Shown: positions 24,331 to 32,480 of the stretch, piece after piece
How the letters are laid out: every line of letters starts with the position of its first letter
How positions within the stretch are numbered: the first letter of the stretch is position 1
Program-made: the position numbers and the translations under genes
Assembly: GCA_017483185.1 (NCBI GenBank)
Contig: JAFULM010000046.1
Location: forward strand, 1 to 35,576
Direction: 5' to 3'
Source: Prevotella sp.
GTDB taxonomy: Bacteria > Bacteroidota > Bacteroidia > Bacteroidales > Bacteroidaceae
Length of the DNA: 35,576 bases
Notes under the pieces: generated by a model
What the model was told of the DNA's origin: nothing
Database searches by the model: none
What the model saw: the letters and a program-made list of their open reading frames with translations, nothing else

Positions 24331-24454
24331 AATACCGTCACGCCCTCATCGGAAAGACCCTCGAAACCCGGGCCGGAACTTAAAGCAAGAGCCTTAAAAT
24401 TATGAAAAATAGTGATTTTTCGCTAAATAAATATCTCCATCAGATAAAAATACG

Positions 24455-24462
24455 TAACTTTG
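24455..24462 (+). promoter_or_regulatory. -7 box for the first FKBP gene
   Basis: TAACTTTG lies 59 nt before the ATG at 24522, in AT-rich sequence. No TTTG is found 19 nt upstream. Confidence 0.5.
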
Positions 24463-24521
24463 CATGTTCAAAAAAATCAAGAGACAACATTATTATATAA
24501 TATATAACGACAACAACGAAT

Positions 24522-25127
24522 ATGGATAAACTCAGCTATGCCTTAGGATTGGGCATCGGACGCCAACTGGCACAAATGGGAGCCAACAGTCTCAACATCG
24601 ACGACTTCGCACTGGCCATCAAAGACGTTCTCGCAGGCAACGACCTGAAAGTGTCCAACCGCGAGGCACAGACCATCGTACAGGACTATTTCGCAGAACA
24701 GGAGAAGAAACTTCAGGCTGAACGCGCCGAGAGCGGAAAGGCCGCACGCGAGGCCGGAGAGAAGTATCTCGCCGAAAACGCCAAGAAGGAGGGCGTGGTC
24801 ACTCTGCCCAGCGGACTGCAATATCAGGTCATCAAGGAGGGCGAGGGCCGCAAACCCAAAGCTACGGACAGCGTCAAGTGCCACTATGAGGGATTCCTCA
24901 CCGACGGCACGCTCTTCGACAGCAGCGTACAGCGCGGCGAACCGGCCGTCTTCGGACTCCAGCAGGTAATCGCCGGATGGACCGAAGGTCTGCAGCTCAT
25001 GAGCGAAGGCGCAAAATATCGCTTCTTCATCCCCTACATGCTCGGCTACGGAGAGTCCGGCGCAGGACAGTCGATACCACCATACTCCGCACTGATATTC
25101 GACGTGGAGCTGATAAAGGTGATGTAA
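24522..25127 (+). CDS. FKBP-type peptidyl-prolyl isomerase, cytoplasmic (FklB/FKBP22-like)
   Basis: Catalyses cis-trans isomerisation of prolyl bonds. The 201-residue protein has no signal peptide. The N-terminal helical dimerisation-type domain (MDKLSYALGLGIGRQL onward) leads to the linker AEQEKKLQAERAESGKAARE. The FKBP domain starts with [18 protein letters not shown] and includes VKCHYEGFLTDGTLFDSS, VIAGWTEGLQLMSEGAKY and IPYMLGYGESGAG. It is the first of three adjacent FKBP genes but is separated from the second by 322 nt of minisatellite and repeat sequence. Confidence 0.95.
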   Translation: MDKLSYALGLGIGRQLAQMGANSLNIDDFALAIKDVLAGNDLKVSNREAQTIVQDYFAEQEKKLQAERAESGKAAREAGEKYLAENAKKEGVVTLPSGLQYQVIKEGEGRKPKATDSVKCHYEGFLTDGTLFDSSVQRGEPAVFGLQQVIAGWTEGLQLMSEGAKYRFFIPYMLGYGESGAGQSIPPYSALIFDVELIKVM

Positions 25128-25132
25128 TTTAA

Positions 25133-25216
25133 GGGAAGAATGAAGAGGGATGAGTGAAGAGGGATGAGTGAAGAGGGAAGAATGAAGAGGGAAGAATGAA
25201 GAGGGAAGAGTGAAGA
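25133..25216 (+). repeat. six 14-bp tandem repeats
   Basis: Units are GGGAAGAATGAAGA or GGGATGAGTGAAGA, six in exact register. The last unit runs into the 52-bp repeat copy 2. The array begins six bases after the first FKBP stop codon. Confidence 0.95.
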
Positions 25217-25256
25217 CGTGTTGATGAGCGCAGCGAGTAAGTTGCTGCCGCCGTTC
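25205..25256 (+). repeat. 52-bp exact repeat, copy 2
   Basis: Identical to 10492-10543, including the GATGAGCGCAGCGAGTAAG middle. Confidence 0.95.
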
Positions 25257-25265
25257 GGCGCAGCT

Positions 25266-25337
25266 CCCATCATTCCCAAACTTCCCATCACTCCCATCAC
25301 TCCCATCACTCCCATCACTCCCATCACTCCCATCAGA
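25266..25337 (+). repeat. eight 9-bp tandem repeats
   Basis: Units are CCCATCATT, CCCAAACTT, five CCCATCACT and CCCATCAGA. A family P-like remnant with a CTCCATTTGGGAGGGTTGGG core follows at 25365-25395. The arrays make up most of the 322-nt gap between the first and second FKBP genes. Confidence 0.95.
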
Positions 25338-25449
25338 CAATAAAAAATAACATAAACATATCCGGCATCCTCCATTTGGGAGGGTTGGGGGTGGCTCTCA
25401 CCCTTTCCTTCTGGAAGGTAGGGCTGGGTCTCAAAACATTAATAAAGCA

Positions 25450-26325
25450 ATGAAAAAACTTACAGTAGTGGCCGCTATGGCTATCGCTGCCGCAACAATC
25501 ACATCGTGCGGCAACTCTACACCCAAGGCAAACCTGAAGAACGATGTCGACACACTGAGCTATGCCTTCGGTATGGCACAGACTGACGGTCTGAAGGACT
25601 ATCTCGTACGCCAGGGCGTCGACACAACCTACATCAAGGAGTTCATCAAGGGTCTCAACGAAGGCGCTAACGCCGGTGACAACAAGAAGAAGACGGCCTA
25701 TTATGCCGGTATCCAGATCGGCCAGATGATCAGCACACAGTGGGTCAAGGGCCTCAACTACCAGATCTTCGGCGAGGACTCGACACAGACGGTATCACTG
25801 AAGAACATCATGGCCGGATTTGTCAGCGGTGCGACCGGCAAGAAAGGCCTCATGACAATGGATCAGGCACAGATGCTCTTCCAGACAAAACAGCAGCAGG
25901 TGAAAGCCAAGGCTATGGAGGAGCAGTATGGCGAGAACAAGAAGGCCGGCGAGAAATTCCTCGCAGAGAACGCAAAAAAGGAAGGCGTGAAGACTCTGCC
26001 CAGCGGCGTTCAGTATAAGGTCATCAAGGAAGGCAAAGGCGCCATCCCTGCCGACACATCCTTGGTCAAGGTTCACTACGAGGGACGCACCATCGACGGA
26101 ACCGTATTCGACAGCTCAAAGAAGCACGGCGACAAGCCTGTCACATTCCGCGCCAATCAGGTCATCAAGGGATGGACGGACGCTCTCGTACACATGCCCG
26201 CAGGTTCCGAGTGGGAAGTCTACATCCCGCAGGAACTGGCTTACGGCGAGCGTGCACAGAAGGACTTCAAGCCGTTCTCCACTCTCATCTTCAAAATCGA
26301 GTTGGTCTCTGTCAACGAAAAGTAA
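25450..26325 (+). CDS. FKBP-type peptidyl-prolyl isomerase, lipoprotein
   Basis: A 291-residue lipoprotein. The signal peptide MKKLTVVAAMAIAAATITSC ends in a lipobox (ITSC) with the lipidated Cys at residue 20. Residues after the Cys (GNSTPK) lack the acidic surface-export signal typical of Bacteroidota, so a periplasm-facing anchor is likely. An FKBP_N-type helical region starts with DTLSYAFGMAQTDGL. The catalytic domain runs from VKTLPSGVQYKVIKEGKG through [18 protein letters not shown] and VIKGWTDALVHMPAG to IPQELAYGERAQ. The third FKBP gene starts 3 nt after its stop. Confidence 0.95.
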   Translation: MKKLTVVAAMAIAAATITSCGNSTPKANLKNDVDTLSYAFGMAQTDGLKDYLVRQGVDTTYIKEFIKGLNEGANAGDNKKKTAYYAGIQIGQMISTQWVKGLNYQIFGEDSTQTVSLKNIMAGFVSGATGKKGLMTMDQAQMLFQTKQQQVKAKAMEEQYGENKKAGEKFLAENAKKEGVKTLPSGVQYKVIKEGKGAIPADTSLVKVHYEGRTIDGTVFDSSKKHGDKPVTFRANQVIKGWTDALVHMPAGSEWEVYIPQELAYGERAQKDFKPFSTLIFKIELVSVNEK

Positions 26326-26328
26326 ATC

Positions 26329-27333
26329 ATGATGAAGAAGATATTCACACTTGCACTCGTCGTTCTGGCGAGTGCATCTTTTAATGTGGCAACGGCCGCA
26401 AAGAAGAACAAGAAGAACACCAAAAAGGTCGCTGCCGTCCAGCCCGTGAAGCTCGTCACAGGCTCCGACACACTGAGCTATGCGGCCGGAATGGCTCTCA
26501 CCGAAGGACTTCTCGACTATCTCCGCCAGGCTCAGGGCATTGATACGACCAACATCGCCGACTTCATACGCGGCTTCGATGAGATGATTGCCGCCGGCGA
26601 AGACCCGAAGAAGAAGGCATACGCCGCCGGAATGGACATCGCTTCACGCCTCAAGGGCCAGATGCTCACCGGCATGAAAGGCGAGTTTGAGAACACGCCC
26701 GACTCCGTGGTCGACGCACTCGTCTTCCGCGGATTCTCCGACGCGCTCAAGCAGGACACCACGACATTCGACCAGAAACAGGCTTCGGAGATATTCCGGA
26801 CACGCCGCGAGGCTGACAAGAAGGCCAAGGAGGAGAAGCTCTACGGCGAGAACCGCCGGGCCGGCGAACGCTTTCTGGCCGAAAACGCCAAGAAAGACAG
26901 CGTCGTGACACTGCCCAGCGGACTCCAATATAAGGTACTCGTGAAGGGCGAAGGCGAGATACCGCAGCGCACGGACAGGGTGCTCGTCAACTACGAGGGC
27001 CGGCTTGTCGACGGAACGGTGTTCGACAGTTCAAAGAAGCACGGCGACAAACCGGCTTCTTTCCGCGCCGACCAAGTCATCAAGGGATGGACCGAAGCTC
27101 TCACCATAATGCCCGTCGGCAGCAAATGGCAGCTCTTCATACCATACCAAATGGCCTACGGCGAACGCAACGCCGGACAGATCAAACCGTTCTCGGCACT
27201 CATATTTGATGTCGAACTGGTCGGCATCGACCGCCCGCAGACCGAACCCATCGTCTCTCACGACGACATGGGAAAGGCCGCAAAGCCCGCTCCGGCCAAA
27301 AAGGCTGCGAAGAAGGTGGCAAAGAAGAAGTAA
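26329..27333 (+). CDS. FKBP-type peptidyl-prolyl isomerase, secreted, with Lys/Ala-rich tail
   Basis: A 334-residue paralogue of the preceding gene. The signal peptide [20 protein letters not shown] ends near AAA/KK with no lipobox, so it is probably soluble and periplasmic. It shares [15 protein letters not shown], the [20 protein letters not shown] junction, [20 protein letters not shown] and [15 protein letters not shown]. The C-terminus adds a basic tail ([16 protein letters not shown]) that could bind nucleic acid, membrane or peptidoglycan; this is inference. The 3-nt gap from the lipoprotein gene means a single transcript, ended by the hairpin at 27376-27428. Confidence 0.94.
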   Translation: MMKKIFTLALVVLASASFNVATAAKKNKKNTKKVAAVQPVKLVTGSDTLSYAAGMALTEGLLDYLRQAQGIDTTNIADFIRGFDEMIAAGEDPKKKAYAAGMDIASRLKGQMLTGMKGEFENTPDSVVDALVFRGFSDALKQDTTTFDQKQASEIFRTRREADKKAKEEKLYGENRRAGERFLAENAKKDSVVTLPSGLQYKVLVKGEGEIPQRTDRVLVNYEGRLVDGTVFDSSKKHGDKPASFRADQVIKGWTEALTIMPVGSKWQLFIPYQMAYGERNAGQIKPFSALIFDVELVGIDRPQTEPIVSHDDMGKAAKPAPAKKAAKKVAKKK

Positions 27334-27375
27334 CTGCAACAATCGGTCGATTGTTCACCGAACGACCGTAATATG

Positions 27376-27428
27376 AAATCCGCCCGTCCGCATTTTGGTC
27401 TGACGACCAAATCGGAACGGGCGGATTT
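27376..27428 (+). terminator. terminator after the FKBP genes
   Basis: A long imperfect hairpin: AAATCCGCCCGT at 27376 pairs with ACGGGCGGATTT ending 27428, with TTTTGGTC/GACCAAA pairing inside. It is followed by CGTTTGTCTTC. A 15-bp direct repeat (TTTCGTTTGTCTTCA at 27426 and 27459) starts in it. Confidence 0.78.
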
Positions 27429-27558
27429 CGTTTGTCTTCATTCAGGGCTTCGCTGAACTTTCGTTTGTCTTCAGCCGGACCGGTCTTTGACCTTCGGCAG
27501 AAAACCGCCGGGCAAGAAAAATACATGCCACAAACCGGTCACACTCGTTTTTTTTCCT

Positions 27559-27566
27559 TACCTTTG
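27559..27566 (+). promoter_or_regulatory. -7 box for the helicase gene
   Basis: TACCTTTG after a T-rich stretch, 38 nt before the ATG; no TTTG is found at the expected -33 position. Confidence 0.5.
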
Positions 27567-27604
27567 CCGGAGTTAAGACATTTCACGACAGCTTCACGAC
27601 ACTT

Positions 27605-30600
27605 ATGCGACTGATCACCCACGACGAACTTTTTGACCGTTGCCTCGAGATTGCCACCGCCACGGACGACAGTCCGGCACGCAACCGGCTGATGCACGAG
27701 ACGCTGCTCCTGGCCTGCGAGGCTGCCACGGACGGCGGACGGACGGGCTTCGGCAACCTGTTTTCGCAGGTGGACCGCATCTGTCGCAGATGTGGAGTGA
27801 GCGAACGGGAGCGTCTCGAGATACAACTCATGCGACGACACTCCAACCGCAGGGACCGGCTGGCACACCGGGAGCTGATGTATGACATCCGCGCGCTCTG
27901 TCTATTCATATCTGCCGTCTTTGCCGTCGACATCCCGCCGCGGCTCTCCCGCATCATCCCGCACACCGCACGACCGCTCGGGGACAATGTCCGGATAGAC
28001 GCGAGATGCGTACGCTGCGTCGTCGGACGGGTGGAAGAAGACCGATTCTACGTCACGGCCGACCTTGAGACAGGCAGCCGTGTCATGCGCTCCGACTACG
28101 GACAGGCGGACCGCGGATATGATCTCAGCTCGCTGCGGCCGTTGCTCCGCGAGGGCATGCAGCTCAATCTGCTGGACTGCCACATCGAGGGCGACACCAT
28201 CAGCCCGCAACTGATCGTCATCGAACCGGACTTCCTCGTCGACATCAGTTCGTTGGCAGCATGCTTCACCGACTACGGACACCACGCAATGGCATACACC
28301 GTCAACCGACTCCGACCGCGGGCCAACAGTCAGGCCATTCTCTTGGGAAACTTCGCAGGCTGCGCGCTCGACGGCATCATCAACAACGCGCAACGCTTCA
28401 GCCTCAACGAGACCGTCATGGAGTCCTTCCGAAACGAGGCTTTGCAGTTTTGCACGTGCCCCAACTTCAGCCCGGAGGTGTTCATGCGGGACGCGCGACA
28501 ACAGGCGGAAAACATACGGGAGGCTATCGACGTGTTGTTCGGAAGCGGCGAGTTTGACATTGCCAAAGCCGTCGTCGAACCGTCGTTCGTCTGCGAGCAG
28601 CTCGGGCTGCAAGGCCGCGCCGACCTCATGACGACCGATTTCCGACTCCTCGTGGAGCAAAAATCAGGCAAGGCGAAGTGGGACAACATGCGGAAAACGG
28701 CGGCACCGGGCGATGGCGGCAATGCTAAAGGGGCATACACTGAGGCCCACTACGTCCAGCTGCTGCTCTACTACGGCGTACTGCAACACAATTTCGGCTT
28801 CAGCCACCGCCACACGGACATGCGGTTGCTGTACTCCCGCTATCCGGCCGTCAACGGACTGATGGCCGTCAGTTTCTACCGGGCGCTATTCGCCGAGGCT
28901 ATCATGCTCCGCAACCGCATCGTTGCAGTGGAATTTTCCATCGCCCGCAACGGTTTCGGCAGCATAACGGATCTTCTCTCGGCAGACGTCATCAACGAAC
29001 GACACCTCTCCGGCACTTTCTTCGACAACTACATACGACCTCAGATCGAGTCCGTCACGGCTCCGCTACATTCCCTTTCGCCCCTGGAACGGAGTTACTT
29101 TGAGCACATGATTACCTTCGTCTATCGCGAACAGTTGGCCTCCCGCGTCGGCACGGGCAACAGCGCGGCCGGTTCTGTGGCCGACTTGTGGAACATGCCG
29201 TTGCATGAGAAGATTGAGACGGGAGCTATTCTGTTTGGGGAAGCCCCCCTTGCATCCCCCCAAGGGGGGAAGACCTGCGGCCCCCCTCTTATCCCCCCAA
29301 GGGGGGAAGACCTGCGGCTTGACACAGAAGAGGCCCCATATAATAATGATGATGACATCATCTGCCTCCGCCTCTTTCCCTACTCCTCCCCTACATCAAG
29401 CAACGGGGCTTCCCCCCTTGGGGGGATAAGAGGGGGGCTCTCCCTTGGGGGGATAAGAGGGGGGCCGCAGGGGGGCTCAGCTTCCTCCACTTTCCGCCGC
29501 GGCGACATGGTCTTCCTCTACACCTACCGCGACACGCCGGACCTGCGGCACAGTCTGCTACACAAGGCGACCATCGAAGATATTGACAACGACAGGGTCG
29601 TCCTGCGGCTGAGCAATCCGCAACGCAACCCGGAGATATTCCGTGGACGGCACTTCGCCATCGAGCATGCGGCCGGCGACGTTGGAACGACAAGCCACTT
29701 GCGCGGTCTCCACACGCTCATCACATCACCGCAAAGCCGCCGCGACCTGCTCCTCGGACAGCGGGCGCCGCTCGCCGACACGTCCATAAGGCTCTCGCGG
29801 AGTTACCACCCGCACTATGACGGCATCCTTTCAGAAGCAAAACAAGCACGCGACTACTATCTCCTTGTCGGCCCGCCGGGCACAGGCAAGACATCGATGG
29901 CACTGCGTTTTCTGGTCGAGGAGGAACTTGCGACAACCCCACAGGACCGTAATGGCGACCATACGGAGAATACCCCATCATCCAATCTGCATCAGACATC
30001 CGTCCTACTGCTATCCTACACCAACCGCGCCGTCGACGAGATATGCGCCATGCTGACCGACGCCGCCATACCATTCCTGCGCATCGGCAACGAGGCTTCA
30101 TGCGACCCGCGCTTCCGCGACAGCCTCTTGGAAGCATCGTTAGGGGAGAAACCGCGCCTCAACGACATCAGCCGACGTATCAGCGAGACCCGCGTCTTTG
30201 TCGGAACGACATCGACCATGCAATCGCGGCCGTTCGTCTTCGGACTCAAACACTTCTCCCTCGCTATCATAGACGAGGCCTCCCAAATTCTCGAACCGGC
30301 CGTCATAGGCCTTCTCGCGGCCCACGACGGGATGGGACGGTGCCACATCGACCGCTTCATACTCATCGGAGACCATAAGCAGCTGCCCGCCGTCGTCCAG
30401 CAGTCGGAGCAGGACTCGCGCGTCGACGACCCGCAGCTGCACGCCATCGGCCTGACGGACTGCCGCCGGTCGCTTTTCGAGCGGCTCATCGACATCGAGC
30501 GGCGCTCCGGCCGCAGCCATACCGTGGGCATACTGCGCCGCCACGGCCGCATGCATCCCGACGTCGCCGCCTTTGCCTGTGAGATGTTCTACGCCGGCGA

Positions 30601-31195
30601 GCAGCTCTCGCCCGTGCCGTGTCCCCATCAGGAGGAAGACACACTGGGCTACGACCTGCCGTCCCGTGACGCCGCGGACGACATGCTCAAGCGCCACCGC
30701 ATGATGTTCATACCGTCGGCCCCATGCCGCGACGAGTCGTCATCGGACAAGGTGAACATGAGCGAGGCCCGCATCGTGGCCGAACTGACGCAGCGCATCC
30801 GCCGCTTCTACGGCGAACAGTTTGACGCCGAACGCACCATCGGCATCATCGTACCCTACCGCAATCAGATCGCGGCCATACGCAACGAGCTCATCAAAGC
30901 AGGCGTGACCGAGGCCGATCGCATATCCATAGACACCGTGGAGCGCTATCAGGGCAGCCAGCGCGACGTCATCATCTATTCCTTCACCGTCCAGCGTCGC
31001 AGCCAGCTGGCCTTCCTGACGGCCAACTGTTTCACCGAAAACGGCCGGACGATAGACCGCAAGCTCAACGTCGCGCTCACGCGGGCCCGCCGCCAGATGA
31101 TCATGACGGGCAACGTGGACGTGCTGAAGGAGAACGCGCTGTTCGCCGAACTGATAAGGAGATACCGGGTTATTAATATAGAAGCGAAGACTTGA
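27605..31195 (+). CDS. Dna2-like nuclease-helicase (PD-(D/E)XK nuclease fused to an SF1 helicase)
   Basis: A 1196-residue protein. The N-terminal half contains a RecB/Cas4-like nuclease signature: Asp340 in LQGRADLMTT and Glu351-x-Lys353 in LLVEQKSGK. The C-terminal half is a UPF1/DNA2-type SF1 helicase: Walker A Gly756-to-Thr763 (GPPGTGKT), LLLSYTNRAVDEI, Walker B Asp890-Glu-Ala-Ser893 (IIDEASQILEP), FILIGDHKQLPAVVQQ, IGIIVPYRNQIAAI, DTVERYQGSQRDVII and LNVALTRARRQMI. Dna2-like enzymes process DNA ends and flaps; the bacterial role is inferred. Between the halves, residues about 545-625 are Pro/Gly/Ser-rich and coded by palindromic repeats. It has its own -7 box, and the ATG at 27605 is the first suitable start. 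Confidence 0.9.
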   Translation: MRLITHDELFDRCLEIATATDDSPARNRLMHETLLLACEAATDGGRTGFGNLFSQVDRICRRCGVSERERLEIQLMRRHSNRRDRLAHRELMYDIRALCLFISAVFAVDIPPRLSRIIPHTARPLGDNVRIDARCVRCVVGRVEEDRFYVTADLETGSRVMRSDYGQADRGYDLSSLRPLLREGMQLNLLDCHIEGDTISPQLIVIEPDFLVDISSLAACFTDYGHHAMAYTVNRLRPRANSQAILLGNFAGCALDGIINNAQRFSLNETVMESFRNEALQFCTCPNFSPEVFMRDARQQAENIREAIDVLFGSGEFDIAKAVVEPSFVCEQLGLQGRADLMTTDFRLLVEQKSGKAKWDNMRKTAAPGDGGNAKGAYTEAHYVQLLLYYGVLQHNFGFSHRHTDMRLLYSRYPAVNGLMAVSFYRALFAEAIMLRNRIVAVEFSIARNGFGSITDLLSADVINERHLSGTFFDNYIRPQIESVTAPLHSLSPLERSYFEHMITFVYREQLASRVGTGNSAAGSVADLWNMPLHEKIETGAILFGEAPLASPQGGKTCGPPLIPPRGEDLRLDTEEAPYNNDDDIICLRLFPYSSPTSSNGASPLGGIRGGLSLGGIRGGPQGGSASSTFRRGDMVFLYTYRDTPDLRHSLLHKATIEDIDNDRVVLRLSNPQRNPEIFRGRHFAIEHAAGDVGTTSHLRGLHTLITSPQSRRDLLLGQRAPLADTSIRLSRSYHPHYDGILSEAKQARDYYLLVGPPGTGKTSMALRFLVEEELATTPQDRNGDHTENTPSSNLHQTSVLLLSYTNRAVDEICAMLTDAAIPFLRIGNEASCDPRFRDSLLEASLGEKPRLNDISRRISETRVFVGTTSTMQSRPFVFGLKHFSLAIIDEASQILEPAVIGLLAAHDGMGRCHIDRFILIGDHKQLPAVVQQSEQDSRVDDPQLHAIGLTDCRRSLFERLIDIERRSGRSHTVGILRRHGRMHPDVAAFACEMFYAGEQLSPVPCPHQEEDTLGYDLPSRDAADDMLKRHRMMFIPSAPCRDESSSDKVNMSEARIVAELTQRIRRFYGEQFDAERTIGIIVPYRNQIAAIRNELIKAGVTEADRISIDTVERYQGSQRDVIIYSFTVQRRSQLAFLTANCFTENGRTIDRKLNVALTRARRQMIMTGNVDVLKENALFAELIRRYRVINIEAKT
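29240..29475 (+). repeat. paired family P repeats inside the helicase gene
   Basis: Left block (29250-29318) holds two direct copies around CCCCCCAAGGGGGGAAGACC; right block (29410-29475) holds two inverted copies around CCCCCCTTGGGGGGATAAGA. All are translated in frame (ASPQGGKTCGPPLIPPRGED and ASPLGGIRGGLSLGGIRGG). The two blocks could fold into a large hairpin in DNA or mRNA. Confidence 0.93.
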
Positions 31196-31196
31196 T

Positions 31197-31272
31197 TAAA
31201 CGCAAAGACGCGAAGACGCAAAGGATTATATTGCAAGATAATGAACTTTGTGCCTTCGCGTCTTTGCGTTTA
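31197..31272 (+). terminator. 27-bp-stem hairpin after the helicase gene (family D)
   Basis: Arms 31197-31223 and 31246-31272 (TAAACGCAAAGACGCGAAG type) are nearly perfect complements. It starts one base after the helicase stop and ends 36 nt before the ABC ATPase start, so it may separate the two messages. Confidence 0.75.
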
Positions 31273-31308
31273 CATTATATTATATAATACAAAAGGAATA
31301 AAGACAAT

Positions 31309-32319
31309 ATGAAGAAAGCGAATGAAACGATACGGCTGGACCATCTGACGATCGGATACAGGACGAACGGCAACGACACCGTGGTGGCCACGGACATCTG
31401 CGCGGCCGTCCGCGAGGGTGAACTGACGTGTCTGCTGGGAGCAAACGGCGTCGGCAAGAGCACGCTTCTGCGCACGATGGCGGCGTTTCAGCCCCGGCTT
31501 TCCGGCCATATATATGTCGCCGAGACGGAGTTGGACGACTACAGCGACAGCCGGCTGGCCCGCACCATCGGCGTCGTACTGACCGACAAGCCCGACGTCC
31601 ACAACATGACCGTCCGCCAGATGGTGGCTATGGGCCGTTCGCCGTACACCGGATTCTGGGGCCGCTGTTCCGCCGCCGACATGGAGATTGTCGACGAGGC
31701 CATCGCGCTGGCCGGCATCACGGCTATTGCCGGCCGCATGGTCGGCACGCTGAGCGACGGCGAGCGGCAGAAAGTGATGATCGCAAAAGCTCTCGCACAA
31801 CAGACACCGGTCATAATCCTCGACGAGCCGACCGCCTTTCTCGACTATCCGAGCAAGATAGAGACCATGCAGCTCCTCCACCGCATCAGCCACGAGACGG
31901 GGAAAACCATATTCCTTTCCACCCACGACGTCGAGCTGGCCCTTCAGATTGCGGACACGGTGTGGCTCATGTCGCGCGGCGGTGTCGCCACGGGAACACC
32001 CGAGGACCTTGCCCTCAACGGTCTGTTACCGGCTTTCTTCGAGAACAGCAGCATCACGTTCGACGCGATGACGGGACTTTTCACGCTCAACCACACGACG
32101 GAACGGCGTGCCCGCCTGTCCGTCGCAGCCGGTGTCGATGTCGACGGCCGCCGCGTGGCAATGGTACGCAAGGCGCTTCTGCGCAACGGGATAAGCACGG
32201 AGGAGTGTTCTCATCAGAATGAACCGGCGGACATACATATCACGATTACCGCGGACGCATATTCATTCAACGGCGTGTCAGTCCAAACGATAGAGGAAAT
32301 TATATACTTGGCTTGCTGA
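31309..32319 (+). CDS. ABC transporter ATP-binding protein (FecE/BtuD-like)
   Basis: A 336-residue ATPase of the iron-siderophore/haem/cobalamin importer class. Walker A is Gly44-to-Thr52 (GANGVGKST), then Q-loop-region VLTDKPDVHNMTVRQMVAMG with the class-typical RSPYTGFWG, signature LSDGERQK, Walker B VIILDEPTAFLDYP and switch His in FLSTHDVELAL. After the ATPase core there are about 80 extra residues (from FTLNHTTERRARLSVAAG) unlike the core. No permease or binding protein lies beside it: helicase upstream, convergent sir2 downstream. Substrate class is from motif resemblance only. Confidence 0.88.
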   Translation: MKKANETIRLDHLTIGYRTNGNDTVVATDICAAVREGELTCLLGANGVGKSTLLRTMAAFQPRLSGHIYVAETELDDYSDSRLARTIGVVLTDKPDVHNMTVRQMVAMGRSPYTGFWGRCSAADMEIVDEAIALAGITAIAGRMVGTLSDGERQKVMIAKALAQQTPVIILDEPTAFLDYPSKIETMQLLHRISHETGKTIFLSTHDVELALQIADTVWLMSRGGVATGTPEDLALNGLLPAFFENSSITFDAMTGLFTLNHTTERRARLSVAAGVDVDGRRVAMVRKALLRNGISTEECSHQNEPADIHITITADAYSFNGVSVQTIEEIIYLAC

Positions 32320-32375
32320 AGCGCAGAGAGGAAAGTGGTTGTTGATACTTTAAGTATGTTATAACAAGTTTATAC

Positions 32376-32443
32376 TTTGAACACAGAGACACGGAGACAC
32401 AGAGGGCTATATAACTCTGTGTCTCCGTGTCTCTGTGTTCAAA
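32376..32443. terminator. 29-bp perfect hairpin, bidirectional terminator
   Basis: Arms 32376-32404 and 32415-32443 (TTTGAACACAGAGACACGG type) are perfect complements with a 10-nt loop and end in A/T runs on both sides. It lies between the convergent ABC ATPase and sir2 genes. Confidence 0.88.
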
Positions 32444-32480
32444 AAACTTATTATAAAGAATAATGAATACTTACTTATAA

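Larger units (their letters stand above)
23258..24454. other. gene-free repeat cluster of about 1.2 kb
   Basis: No convincing gene. In order it holds: a tandem GAAAGCCCCTCCCAGCCTC pair and a CCTCCCCAAAGGGGAGG palindrome (23356-23412); a nested composite of families C and A (23433-23790); a family P copy (23893-23929) identical over about 34 bp to one at 35520-35553; GCAACGGGG-type units and CCGCGGGG palindromes (24015-24125); and a family G block (about 24104-24330). Confidence 0.85.

Noticed and set aside
23258-24454. tRNA or small RNA gene in the long gene-free region
   Set aside because: I found no T-loop-like GGTTCRANNCC consensus with a matching acceptor stem; the hairpins are all explained by repeat families.
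25133-25337. possible CRISPR array or coding repeat
   Set aside because: Units of 14 and 9 bp without spacers; a minisatellite explains them better.
27605-31195. helicase as part of an antiphage defence island
   Set aside because: Neighbours are housekeeping-like genes (FKBPs, ABC ATPase, sir2, gpmI), with no defence partner. The sirtuin is a plain CobB/SIRT5-like enzyme, not a defence-type fusion.
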